A DNA stretch of 64,000 bases from Symbiodinium natans (lineage: Eukaryota; Sar; Dinophyceae; Suessiales; Symbiodiniaceae), in NCBI GenBank assembly GCA_905221605.1, contig CAJNDS010002442.1:361879-425878 (forward strand). The letters run 5' to 3'. The position numbers and the translations under genes are program-made. The notes beneath the pieces were generated by a model. It was not told the DNA's origin. It did not search any database and was given only the letters and a program-made list of their open reading frames with translations. The first letter of the stretch is position 1; the number at the start of each line of letters is the position of its first letter. Positions 22,585-33,321 of the stretch are shown here, one piece after another.

Positions 22585-25203
22585 ATGCGTCCAAGCCTGA
22601 GGTATGTGGCATACAAGACGTCGGAGCTGTTTCCGGGGAGCCTCGACGGGGACCTCACAAAGAAGGTCTGGGAAGACGTCGTCTGGACCAAGGCGGCGCT
22701 GGCTTTGTGTGGTTTGTGTGAGTGCATGATGATACAGTGATTGTGCACTGTGTTTTAATGTGTTTTAGCTGCAGCTGTCTGCAAGTCCAAGCTGAAGTTT
22801 TCTTCCAGACATGGTGTTGCGACATCCGAAAGCCAGCGCTCTGTTAGCTGCATTCGTCGGCGTCCTTCAAGGATGTGGAGAGCCTACGTACAACGAAGGA
22901 ATTGCAGCAGTATGCCATTCAAATTGCCAGGATTACTGCCAGACGTGTGTCCGTTCGCGGTTTGCGGACCGTGTCGGGGATGACCCTGTGCCACACAATT
23001 GGATCAATGCGTGCGGCTACAACGCCAAGACGTGTCCTGAGCCGTTTAATTGAGTGGGCCGGCGCAGGCAGCTTTGACATGCTTTGCCATGCTTGCAGCC
23101 TTGACATATGCTGCTCAGTTCGTCAACGGCCACTTGGATATCGCCTGACATTATGTGATGAGGTTTGCAACAAGTTTCGTCCTTGGGGAGTCTGTACCTC
23201 TCTGTACAGGATTGTTTGTTGCCACACCAGCGGGCTGATGCCGGATACGAAGGCCTTCAAGCCTCGTTGTGTCTGCGAACAGCGCGCTCCAACCTGATCT
23301 TTCCCGTCTAAAACCTGCAGGTTGCCAATCTCACCAAGAAACACACAGGTCACCAGCAACAACTAGGACAACACCACCACTGCCGCCGCCACCGCCACCA
23401 GCAGCACCACCACCACCCACCCACCCATTTAACAGTTCTTTCCTTGCGCTGTTCCAGGACTTCGTTGATATCTCCACGCACACTCAGCCGCGACTGCGCA
23501 CCCGTGCGAAGATGCGGTGGGATGACAGGCCGGTGGTGTCTTCCAATATCGTGCCCACTCTCGCAGGTCTCAGGGGAGTGTGCTTGCATTCTGTGCAGGG
23601 GTCTGTACTCCCAAAGCGTCTAGTCGATCTCAGCCCACATAAGCCGCAACCCTCCACCCCGCCCATACAGCCTAAACCCTTACGCTAAGCCCCAACAAAG
23701 AAACGGGGAGGTTCCTGTACATCGGCGCCGAGCTCCAGGAACCCCAGCCCTGGGCCACGCTGACGGCGCACGACAGCGTCATCTTCCAGGAAGGGGGCTT
23801 AGGGGATTTTTGGGTTTAAGTTTTGTAGTGCATACAAGTTGTGGATGTTAGGGTTTAGGGCTTAGGGTGTCGGGTGTTTTGGGGGTTTTTGGCCGGGTTA
23901 TGGGGTTTCGGGGGGATGTAGGGGTTCAGATGATTTGAGGCAAATTTGGTGTTTTAGGGTTCGTGAGCGCTTGTGGTGCATGGCCTTCTGCAGCTCTGCA
24001 GGACAATGACTTTGAGGTTTTCGTTGACGCGAATGCAGCCTGGATGTGCAACATTTTGTAATGACCTGGACATTGTAGGTCTAGACGGTCCTGTGTCGCT
24101 GCGACGGATACAAGGCCACCACCCACTTCTACAAGGAGTTTGAGATGAATGCTTTCAATACAACCTGGGAACTCTGCCTCAACAAGCCTTATGGTGACGG
24201 CGGATATGTGCCATGGCATGCACGAAGCATGGGGACTGCTACCGCGAAGTTCAATTCAAGAGCATCTGCTAAGATCTGCTAAGAACCGTCAGGAGAACTC
24301 CACGCGCGTTTATGGCAGCAAGGGCTGGACCATGGAGCCCCCGCTGCGCTGTGCGGCGAACGTGCAGCCTCTTGGGGCTCTGAACAACCCGAAGCTTCCG
24401 GCGGCTGTGCTGCAAATGAGACATTGGCCAACTGTGCCATGAGTTTATCAGTAGCCCTCGCTTCTAGCACGGACCATCAGGGTGAGCGCTGGACCGTCGA
24501 GATTGCGCTGCCGCTGGCCAGCCTGGCTGAACGGACAGGCTGTTTCTGGGATTTCTGGGTCAAAGAGTCAAAAGATCTATACAGCAGGCGTTGCTTCCCA
24601 TGCGTTGTGCGGCCTGTCGGGTTGTGCAGGGGCTCGAGCACCTCCGCGCCCCGGCGACTTCTGGCGCGCAAGCTTCAGCCGAGTGCAGTGGGCCGTCAAG
24701 GTGCGACCGCTTGGACACGTGCAGGCAGCATGCAGGGAGGGCTGTGACTGCGTGCCCAGGTGAACCCCGAAACTGGCGGCTACGAGAAAAGCCCCTCTTG
24801 CCAGTCGTGTCCTGAGCCGGGAACGGCCCACGAGGACAATTGGGTCTGGTCTCCTCAGCCTGACACTCAGGGCTTGGGTTTTGCCTTGCACCCTCTTGGG
24901 CTCCCATTTAATTTAGAGGCTCTTGCATCCTCAAGGAGGGCGGCATTGCGGGGGCCCCCTGACCACCAGGTATGCCATCCAGATGCACCAGCCGGAAACT
25001 TGGGGCATCCTTCAATTCGAGGACTCCACCGAGGTCGGTGCCACGTACTACCGGGTCGGGCGCCCGTTTGATGATGGGGTGTTCCGGGCCACTAAGCCGC
25101 GAAACGCCCGGAAACACTCGCGGGTTCCAAGGAGTGGCCGAGCCGAAGTGCGGCCATGGCCATCTACTATGCGCAGCATGCGTATGCTGCAAAGCATGAA
25201 GGT
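22585..25203 (+). CDS. carbohydrate-binding family 9-like protein, multi-exon
   Basis: The joined exons follow the conserved order of CBM9-like (DOMON-like beta-sandwich) proteins, which usually bind or process extracellular sugars. Exons: 22585-22692, 23458-23528, 23711-23789, 24002-24034, 24115-24207, 24293 to about 24403, 24481-24538, 24630-24700, 24760-24857, 24970 to about 25035, and probably 25147-25203. Landmarks in order: SLDGDLTKKVWEDVVWTK, DFVDIST, RTRAKMRWDD, FLYIGAELQEPQPWATLT, HDSVIF, DNDFEVFVD, THFYKEFEMNAFNTTWEL, GWTMEPPLRCAANV, GERWTVEIALPLASLAER, PPRPGDFWRASFSRVQWAVK, EDNWVWSPQ, MHQPETWGILQFED, AMAIYYAQHAY. The junctions with firm borders keep phase; the exon 6 donor and the two 3' borders are estimates. 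Donors read GC, GC, GA, GC, GT, unresolved, GC, GT, GC. The nine acceptors up to exon 10 are all AG followed by G; the last exon's acceptor is unclear. The ATG at 22585 fits the family's N-terminus; the 3' end is unresolved. The family assignment is from memory of conserved blocks; the ligand is unknown. Confidence 0.8.
22811..23053 (+). CDS. small Cys-rich ORF inside intron 1 of the CBM9 gene
   Basis: An 80-codon ATG frame lies wholly within the 765-nt first intron of the CBM9-like gene, on the same strand. Its first about 20 residues are a hydrophobic, signal-like segment (ASALLAAFVGVLQGCG). A compact Cys-rich part follows (VCHSNCQDYCQTC and ACGYNAKTC). Nothing is recognised. It could be a nested small secreted peptide gene, a skipped or alternative exon, or chance. 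Intron length and composition give no independent support. Confidence 0.25.
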   Translation: MVLRHPKASALLAAFVGVLQGCGEPTYNEGIAAVCHSNCQDYCQTCVRSRFADRVGDDPVPHNWINACGYNAKTCPEPFN

Positions 25204-25798
25204 GCCGAAAGTGCTCGGTGTCAATGTCTTGCTCTCCTGGCGCAGCGTCGACTTTGCACGCTGGAGAAGTCAGACCTTGCTTTGACAAGCTGGGGAGGTG
25301 CTTTCACCACGCAGCTGCACGACCTGCTGCAGTTTTCTTCAGAGCCTTTCCCTGTTTGTGCCCGGGAAGCAGTTGGGACCTCCATGAAAGACTGCTCCCG
25401 TGCCTTTGTTGCCTTTGTGGGTTAGGTGCGGATGCGGACACCATCATCAGTGCGGCAGGGGAGGGCAAATCGGCTATGTTTGAGGCCGGACAGTTTGACG
25501 GTGAATAGTGCAATGCGGGAATCGCTGGTCTTGAGAATGACCCATTCAGAAGGATAACAATATGGGGCTTTCCGGCTTACCGGTTTACCCTTGTCCCAAG
25601 AGGACGTTCTGCAGATATGCTTGGATGCAGATGTGAACCTTACTGCACAACACACATATAGACATCGAAGCTCTGTCATCCCTCGTCGAAGCTGCTTTTA
25701 TCCCTCAACCCTAAAAACCCTGGTGAATCTTACTAACAAAACCCAATCTGAGCACGATGTAACAGGGGCCCTGACAGGCCACAGTGCGGTCCCCGGCC

Positions 25799-26698
25799 AG
25801 CCCAGAGGTGGCGGCCACCGTGCGCTCAGACCGCTACCTGACGGTGGCAAAGTGAGCAGAAAAGTCTGGAACGTCTCTGAAAGGGGGCTTTCCGCGAACC
25901 CACTTTAGGTGTGCTCCCTCTTGTGTAGTTAGGGATAGTGTGCTAAAGAAGCGTCCTCATGGGATGTGTTGGCATCCTCGCTTTAGAGATATAGCCTCAG
26001 CCACCGTTACAGGCCCGAGAAGAGCCCTATAGGCGCAGAACCCTAAGCTCACCTCTAACAGCCTTGCCCCCGCAACTCTGCGACGCTTAGCATCGGAGCG
26101 AACAGCCTCCGCCCCTTCCGCCCCTAAAGAGAGTGGCCAGGGGATGCTGTCGCAGCTTCGCGAAGCACTCCGCGGGTCCTGGCTCGCTTGCTTTTGTGCC
26201 TGAGAGGTTCGGGGGACCTTTGGTCCTTTGGGTGCTTGAGGGGGGTTCAAAGTTGAACTAGGCTTTCGAGCAGGTGTTGACTGCTGTCTATCTTGAAGAG
26301 CCGCCTGAGCCCCCAACAAAAGGAACACAGATTCATAGCCATCTGCAAGATGTTCGTGCGCTGGCTTTTCGCGTCGCATCTCTTTTGTCTGACGGCGGAA
26401 GAAGGCGCTGTGAGCTCCACGCGTCCAGGCGACTTTGCGGACTCCGACAACAAGGTGTCAGAGACTTCCCTCCGAGATGTTTCTGGCAGTGGCCTTGGCG
26501 CTGTTCACCACCCAATTTCATGAACCTCATTGAAAGCCAGGATCCCTACATAATGCAGTGTATTTATACTATTATAAAACCTCAAGGCTCCCTGGACACT
26601 GAACCCACGGTTCCCATCGACTAGCTCAGGCTTCACGGATGAGGTCGCGGAGACCCTGGAGACTCGGCAGCATCAAGCGCGAGCGATGCGGCAGCAGG
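25799..26698 (+). CDS. two exon-like blocks, unknown protein
   Basis: 25799-25852 reads SPEVAATVRSDRYLTVAK and stops. 26630-26698 starts after CTCAG with GC and reads FTDEVAETLETRQHQARAMR, a charged helical segment. They may be parts of the helical-protein exon series seen on to 38.5 kb, but no phase-consistent join was found. The stretch between (25853-26629) holds only short frames, including one at 26349 with a hydrophobic start, and no motif. Confidence 0.3.
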
Positions 26699-26761
26699 GC
26701 CTCAGAAGCCCTAAACGGAAAGCTTCCAAAGCTTTGAGGCTTTGAGATTCAATTGACGGTT

Positions 26762-27021
26762 TACCCTAAGCCCGAAACCCTCCACCTTAAACCCTAAACC
26801 CTTTAACCCCTAAACCCCCAAACCCAGAAACCCCAGAAACCCTAGAGTTCAGGGATGCGAAGCCCTACATGCCCTGAAGCTCTGAGGCGGCGCAGCTCGG
26901 GCCCGGCCCATGGTGCCGATCCCAAGAAAACGGGGGGCCGATTAGGGGTTGCCATGGTGCCTTTGAGAGTATTTGGGGGGTTTAGGGTTTAGGGTTTAGG
27001 TTTAGGGTTTAGGGTTTGGGG
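26762..27021. repeat. facing telomere-like arrays: CCCTAAA then TTTAGGG
   Basis: 26762-26850 carries degenerate CCCTAAA units on the plus strand. 26976-27021 carries six or so TTTAGGG units. They are separated by about 125 bp of other sequence. The two blocks are inverted relative to each other, so the strand could fold back. The order (C-type left, G-type right) is the reverse of a telomere fusion. Confidence 0.85.
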
Positions 27022-27125
27022 TGGCCAAGGGAGTTGGGGAGTTGAGAGGGTGGGAGGTGAAGGTCTTGGGTGTCTCAGTTGGTCCTGGGCTGTGTAAGCA
27101 TGGAACTGCCTTCGCTTGCCATCAT

Positions 27126-27514
27126 GACTGGCGCTGGGTAGCAAGTTTGTAGAGGTCCATGGCCCTGCTCCTAGAAGGCATGTCGAGAAGCTTGAGCAGC
27201 TATTCTTTGGTGCTGCTGGTGAAGAGCTGGATGAGGACCCTTGCTGCGCTCATGTGATTGCAGACGCACATGCGGCCTGCATGGGCGGTGAACTTCTAGG
27301 AGCCCACCAGTTGTGGATCCTCTCCGGTGAAGGAGCCCAGCGTGGTTGACTTCGGAGCATAACGGTAGCAGCTAAGCATCTGCCAGGGCTTGCGGGCGCA
27401 CTCCCCGCGTCCGCAGTGGAGCTCGACTGTCTCGCCTATCCGTAGGCAGTCGCAGAGTCTCAGCATCGTTTCGCTTGGGCGTCCTTGCCTGCCCATTAGC
27501 CGCAGGCGGCACAC
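27126..27514 (-). pseudogene. decayed minus-strand single-frame ORF, unknown family
   Basis: One minus-strand frame reads as plausible protein for about 130 codons but contains stop codons: TAG at 27296-27298, a second TAG about 35 codons on, then TGA. Segments include MGRQGRPSETMLRLCDCLRI, GETVELHCGRGECARK, NHMSAARVLIQLFTSSTKE and LLKLLDMPSRSRAMDLYKLA. Continuity of sense across two stops suggests a decayed gene or retrocopy rather than chance. Family unknown. No upstream leader relic is visible. Confidence 0.3.
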
Positions 27515-29184
27515 CGTAGGCTTTGCATCCGAGGCCAGGCATCCGAGCTTGCCTGTTGCCTAACTTGGTGTTTGGGTGTTGTGTAGATGAACTTTGATGG
27601 CAGGTGCCGAGCTATACGGATGCCGATGACATGGAGGATGATGGGTGTGCCACCCAGCTGCTGCCCGCTATCTTTGACTTGACTTTGAAGACGCTGCACA
27701 TGCGGCGTTGAAACAAGTCCCCGTGGACCCGGTCACTCAAGGTGACTGTGCAGTGTACATGTCTACCATCGGCACGAGTGCCTGCATGGTGCCGCGACAC
27801 GAGGGTCAGCAGGCAGTCGGTGAAACAACACAAGCATGAATCACGAGAAGGAAAGATGCTGCAACCACTCTTTCCAGTCGTGGGCAAAGTTTCGTGCATC
27901 ATCACCGGCGGTCCCCTTCCATCCCGCGTGTAAGAGATCTCCACTGAACAAACGTAGGCAGCTCACCTTGACCTGGCACAGCAATTGCTGCCCCTGTGTA
28001 CTTAGCCACAACCGAATCTGAAAGCGCTGTAGCACGAGACAGACATGTGTCTCACCGTCACAGATGCAGGAATATTCCGTTTTTTCTGCCCAGATTGGCG
28101 AAGGTTGCTGATGCCCGAAGTTGACACACTGCTGAGCTGCCCGCTTGTCACACATGGGGTGTGTACAACAGTGCATGCTACACCTGGCAAACCCGACAGA
28201 GCATGTTTCGTGCTTTCCTCAAGTGCATGGCAGCGCTATGCAGCCCTTGTGCGAGGCTTGGCCAGTTGTCCGCACAAGTGGAGGCAGCTCTGCGAGGAGA
28301 GGAGGAGGTGCAACATACCACCATCGCGACACAATCGTTGGGGGGCAAAAAAGGCCATGTGGAAGTAAGCTGGTCTCCCTGCCAGGTCACGAACCTGCTT
28401 CCTCTACTGCGAAGGCAGCTGCTGGTTTTCCGTCCGTTTGTTTTGGTTGGTTCTCTCGCTGAGTCTCAAGCATATAGCATGTAGGGATGCTGGCAGGACG
28501 TGGCGTATTGCGCAAGGCTTGGAGCAACAAAGGCCTGTGAAAGTGAAGTCCTGACAAGTCCTCTGAAATCCTCTGAAGGGCCTCTAGTCAGAGCTGCTCG
28601 GAGAGGGCGACGCAACTGTGACTTTTCAGGCATCGGCTTCAGTGCGAGGCAGGCCGCTGAACCGAGAATCCTCCCGGGCTCTTTCTCGTCCCCTTGTCCC
28701 AACCCAGACCCAGTTGTTCTGGGTCTCTGCTGCGGTAGTCTGCCAATGTACTTCTAGATTCCTAGAGCATTGCGAGGCTTGGAGTATGCTCTGATCCTTG
28801 CGTAGCCGCTTTCTTTATCAACCTCACCTCACTTCACTTCACCCGTTGCACAAGGCGAAGTTGCAGAGCGAGCGCGTTGCGAGCGCCTACCCCTCAGCAT
28901 TCGGGAGGCAGAAGCTTAGGGGCCTGGGCGTGGCCTTGGCACAGCCAGGGGGCGAGCTGTGACTCAGGCCGAAAACGCTCGAGCTTCCGCGGAGGCTCGT
29001 TGGACAACCCAAGTCGTCGCATCCCCGAGTCCCGAAAAGCTTTGGCGTGCAAGTGCCAGGCTGCCGAAGCCGTGGCGCAAGGCGCCCTGCAGACTGCAGG
29101 CCAACGCCAGGCAGCAAGAACGGGCACCCAGACTTGGTCCTCCGGCTTTATTGGGCTCGCTGGTTGGGCTCCTCGTGTCGTGAG
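27515..29184. other. no supportable gene
   Basis: Several 60- to 110-codon frames overlap on both strands. The most protein-like is plus strand 28161-28484 (PCARLGQLSAQVEAALRGEE), and a helical stretch near 28960-29110 could be an exon (ACKCQAAEAVAQGALQTAGQ). Neither has firm borders. Confidence 0.35.
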
Positions 29185-30590
29185 GTCGGGAGTCGCTCAA
29201 GCGACGTGAGGAGGAGCTGGAGGAGGAGGGGCAAGGGCAGTACCCCTTTGATGAAGACATATTCCCGAACTCTCCACCAGGATGCCTCTTCAAACAATCT
29301 TGAGGAGTGCCATACTCTAAGTACGACTGTAGGGGTTCAGGGAGCCTTTGGGAGTGTTTACATTGGCTGATCGCCGACAGCAACCCTTAAGCGTCTGAAA
29401 CCCCCAAACGCCCAAACCCCAACCACTCCCGAACCCCTGGACTGCCCTTAACCCCCTAAGCCTCAACTAGACCCGTAAATCCCTAAAGCCATACCCCTAA
29501 GTCCTAAACCAATCCTGCTGCCAGGCCAGGCTTCGTTCTGAGGGTTTGGAGGCAGAAGTGGCGCGGCAGGCGGAAGTGTGGGCTTGGGGCTCATTTCATC
29601 CGGGGGAGGAATTGCAGGGAAGGGGGCTGCTTCGCTGGGAAGCTTTGGTTTTGGATTCCGCGGCCGCCGGGCTTCGCAGAAAAAGGGCTGTGGCGCCCTC
29701 CCCCTGAGGCATCAAAAGGCCCGGGGTCCCAAGCTCTTCGCTGGCAGGCGGCGCGGCTTCGGAGTCTCGAGGCGCTCGGTTTCGTCTCCTTTTTTTGTTT
29801 TTCTCTTTTTTTCGGGGTTGGGGGGGGTGGTTGGCGTGGGGGGGGGGGCAGTGGGAGCTTTGGCTGGGACGTTCTTGTACACTTGAGCTTGCAACCGCAA
29901 GTGAGATGATCAGGTTCGGTATCCAGCCTCCCTCCGTTCCTTTTCTCTCGCTCTCTATCCCTCACTTGGTTGCTTCTTTCCATCGTTGCCTTCACTATTT
30001 CTTCATTTTTTTTCATTCGGGGGCCTCGTGGTATTGGCGTAGTTGGCTCGGGCTATGGCAGCTGATACGAACGGCAGGCTTTGCGAACTCGGTAGGATTC
30101 GCCTACGCATGCCTACGCCCGATCGGCTCAAGGGGGCGGCACTGAGCCCTGGGCCAAAGCTCCCGACCTGCAGGAGGCCGGAACAAGCTGAACCACACGA
30201 AACCCCAAAGCGTGAACCGGACCTCTGCCAGGTCGCCAACGAAGTCGGCGAGATGTGGAAGGTCAGGTCTGGGCCGAAAAGTAGTTCATTGCAGTCCGCC
30301 GACCCTGAGCCCTAAAGGCCCTAAACTTCAACATGACAACCAAAAGCCTCATCAACGAGTGGGGGGCGGGGCGGCCGGAGGGGTGTGTAACCGCAGAGCG
30401 TAAAATTCCAGGAGCGACTGAAACCCCAAAAAAGTCCAAGTTTCCAAGGTGCGGCCAGCGTGCCCTGGCATGAGATCGTGGAGCAGCTGTGCACTTGTTT
30501 TCACGCCCTAGGAATCGAAGAAAGATCAGCGAACGGGTGTGAAGCCACTGCAAGCATGTCTATGGCAACGGCCTGAACAATGCCACGCCA
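29185..30590 (+). CDS. exons of a coiled-coil-type protein
   Basis: Four plus-strand exons look real. 29185-29280 starts after GTGAG with a G, in phase 1, and reads RESLKRREEELEEEGQGQYP, then FDEDIFPNSPP; it is followed by GATGCC, a candidate GA donor. 29525 to about 29585 reads ARLRSEGLEAEVARQAEVWA. 30232-30261 is a 10-codon microexon, VANEVGEMWK, bounded by CCAG before a G and AAG before GT. 30449-30590 starts after CCAAG and reads VPWHEIVEQLCTCFHALGIE, continues to SMATA and stops. The first two are strongly helical with heptad-like charge spacing. No domain is recognised and the joins between the blocks were not all resolved. Confidence 0.4.
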
Positions 30591-31142
30591 AGGCACAGCT
30601 GCTTCGGGTGCTGCACCCTCACCGTGGGGGTGGAGGCTGGTCACTGCATTCTTGAAACACACTCGTAGCATTCGGCTTCACTTCTGTGATGTTCTGGGTG
30701 CTCCCTAGGCTACCTGCTTCCTCTCGCTGCTGGTGCAGTGACTTGGCATTCGCGGCAGCTTGCATACTTCCGGACTTTTCGATGAGGTTGCTAGTTCCCA
30801 CGGACTCCATTGACCCCCCAGCTTAGATTCCGTTCCATGCTCAGGGTTACCATCATCTCCCTCTGTTCCTCTGCGGAGACCCTGTCGCTTGTGGGCTTGA
30901 AGGTGGGATGCTCAGCTTGGCATGTTGGGATTGTGCTAGGAGGCCACGCCTTTCGCTGCCGTGATAGGGACATCGGCATTGACCCTTGCGTGGGTTGGGG
31001 TTGGGGTTGTTGGGTGGGGGTCTACACAACTCTTTCGCGGTGCCAGACGTGCTAAGCTGGGTTCTTTGTTGGAGCCGGTTATGTGGGAAAGCCAGTCGTG
31101 CATGAAACGGTGTCTGCGACCTCCCCCTTCATCAAGCCAGCC

Positions 31143-31210
31143 CTGAACCCTAAACCGCAAACCCTGAACCCTGAACCCTGAACTTCCTAGGCCCTAACCC
31201 CAAGCCCAGG
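31143..31210. repeat. degenerate CCCTAAA words before an acceptor-like CCCAG
   Basis: Runs of CCCTAAA, CCCTGAA and CCCTAACCCC end at AAGCCCAG followed by GTGTCC. A CCGCAG follows 12 nt later. This repeats the pattern of telomere-like words placed just upstream of possible 3' splice sites. Confidence 0.6.
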
Positions 31211-32503
31211 TGTCCCCGCAGATTCAAGTGATCTGTGCCTCCTGGGCCCTGGTTCCTTGGCCGAGCGTTTTACGGTCGAGGGTGGCTGTTTTTGTTGGAA
31301 GGGCTTACTCAGTGGTTGGAGATGGGAGTTTGACTACATGGCTGGCAACACGTCCCTCGAGAAGAAAACACGAACCCTAAAGACCTCGGAGCCCACGCCA
31401 AGCATGTCTGAGGCAGGAATCCCCGTGGTCATCGCCGCTGGTGTTGGCGTGCTCTACCACGTGGACCACCTGTTGCGGCACCTTGGAGCAATTAGGGTGA
31501 GTTGACAGTTGAGGCTTCAGGGGGCTTCCCACCGACGGTCACCGAAGTGTTTCAGGACATTCTTCTGGTACTTGGTCATCAGCTTTCCCCTGGGCATTTC
31601 TGTGCCTGCTTGGCTGCTGCTCTCTGGCAAGGCGAGGCTGCTTTTCTAGTTTGACAATGTCTGACACATTAATGGTAATCTGATCCGGGTTAAATGGCGA
31701 AGGGTTTGGGGTTAGGGTTCTGCGCGCCTCCTCCTTGGATTTGGTACCCGTGTGCAACCAGCGCCTGCCAAAGGCTCGGCACGGCGGAGTATGCAGGAAG
31801 GGCAACCAAGTCCTGCAACGTACCCAAGCCCTTAAAGCCAGCTAAGCCCTAAACCCTGAACCCCAAACCCGAAACCCCATCTGGAAGGTGTGCGACAGTG
31901 TGGTCGAAGACGAGATCCAACGTCTTGGCTCCGCCTTCGTCTGTGGCTTCACGGAGACCGGTTTCCTGCTGGTTGGTCCGCAGAGAGCCAATACTCTTAC
32001 TTGCCGAACGTACTGTAAATGACGTTAAGAACCCAACGTGAAAGCAAGGAATCGTTCTAACGGAAGGGAACAGTATTGGCTCTGAGTTCAAAGTTCGGGT
32101 CCCTTTGGGTCTCTTCTGTTGAGTTCTTTCAGCGATTTCTTTGATCAAGTGTACTAGGCCCGGCCATGTCGTGAACACAAGGCTTCCAATAAAAGTGGCA
32201 AAGGCGAGCTGATTTCCAGAGGATTCAAAAGCATTCAATTCTTCTTGGGTTGGTCCTGGAGACTAGTCGAGGCATATTGGGACCCTCTAACCAAGCCTAG
32301 CAATTGGAGATGCGTCCACGAACCACAGAGATGTGGGGTCGTGGGAGGAGACCTTTGTGTTCATGTGGACGACAGTGGCCGCCTTGCTGCATGCGTATTT
32401 GGCCCGGCCGGCTTGTTGAGTTAATCTCCCCAGAGTGTGAGGGCAGACATGTGTCCCTAGACGCGAAAAGCCCTAAAAACGAGCTTGAGATGGTGTCCGC
32501 CAG

Positions 32504-32608
32504 ATCTACGTGGTGTGGTCCGCCGCAGAGGAGATCACTGAGATGACTTACAACTCCGTGCACTTTGGCCCGATTCAGAGTGGATCTCCCTCAAGCCGAG
32601 AGAGTCAG
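32504..32608 (+). CDS. single well-bordered exon, unknown protein
   Basis: A 105-nt open block after CGCCAG reads IYVVWSAAEEITEMTYNSVH, then FGPIQSGSPSSRESQ. It ends CAG before GTGAGC, a textbook GT donor. No partner exon or family was identified. It lies 0.7 kb upstream of the intronless dehydrogenase and need not be related to it. Confidence 0.4.
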
Positions 32609-33321
32609 GTGAGCAGAGAGATGCGAGAAGCTGGGCCAGCAAGGTCGCCGAAAGTCAGGTGGCCCAAGAAAAAGAGAAAGAAATACAACCAGGGCCATGA
32701 CTGCAACGCAACACTTCTTCGTCCACAAAACCTATACGCGCCCTCGAGATTTTCGACCTTTCCTGGCTCCAAGGGCCCTCTCGGCATACTCCAACAAGCT
32801 CCAGTTCATGGCAAGCATGGGCGAAGCGGCAGCGCCAGGGATGCCATCGGCCCACCGCTCAGCTCTGCGCAGGTGGTGCATCTTAGGGCCTTAGGGCTCT
32901 CGTTTCGGTATTCCCTTGGCAGCCTGGCTAGTCATGTGTTAAAGAAACGAGACGGTGAAGGTCCCGGTGATGATGCCCGGGCTGACAGCGCCGCAGCCTT
33001 GGCAAGCCCAGGTAGGGGCGGATGGGATTCAGTCGGATTCAGGTGCGTTCCGTGTCACACATTGGAGGGTTTTGTCCTACTGGTCCCATTGTAGAAGCAG
33101 TCGGAGCCCAGTAGGAGCCCCCACCTACGAGACCGTACCCTAACAATGAAACTCATGGTCACCTGCAAGTCGCTCTCTTTCGCAAAGGGGGCTTTCAATG
33201 GGCTTGCGCTGCCATTTTCTGCTGCTAGATGCCGGCCCAAGACATCATCCCAAAATTGATTCTTCCTAAGACCCGGCCGCGTGTACAGTGCAGACTGCGA
33301 TAGACGCTGAGGAGCCGCGCC

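Noticed and set aside
26762-27021. Ancient telomere-telomere fusion
   Set aside because: A fusion would give TTTAGGG followed by CCCTAAA on one strand. Here the order is the opposite.
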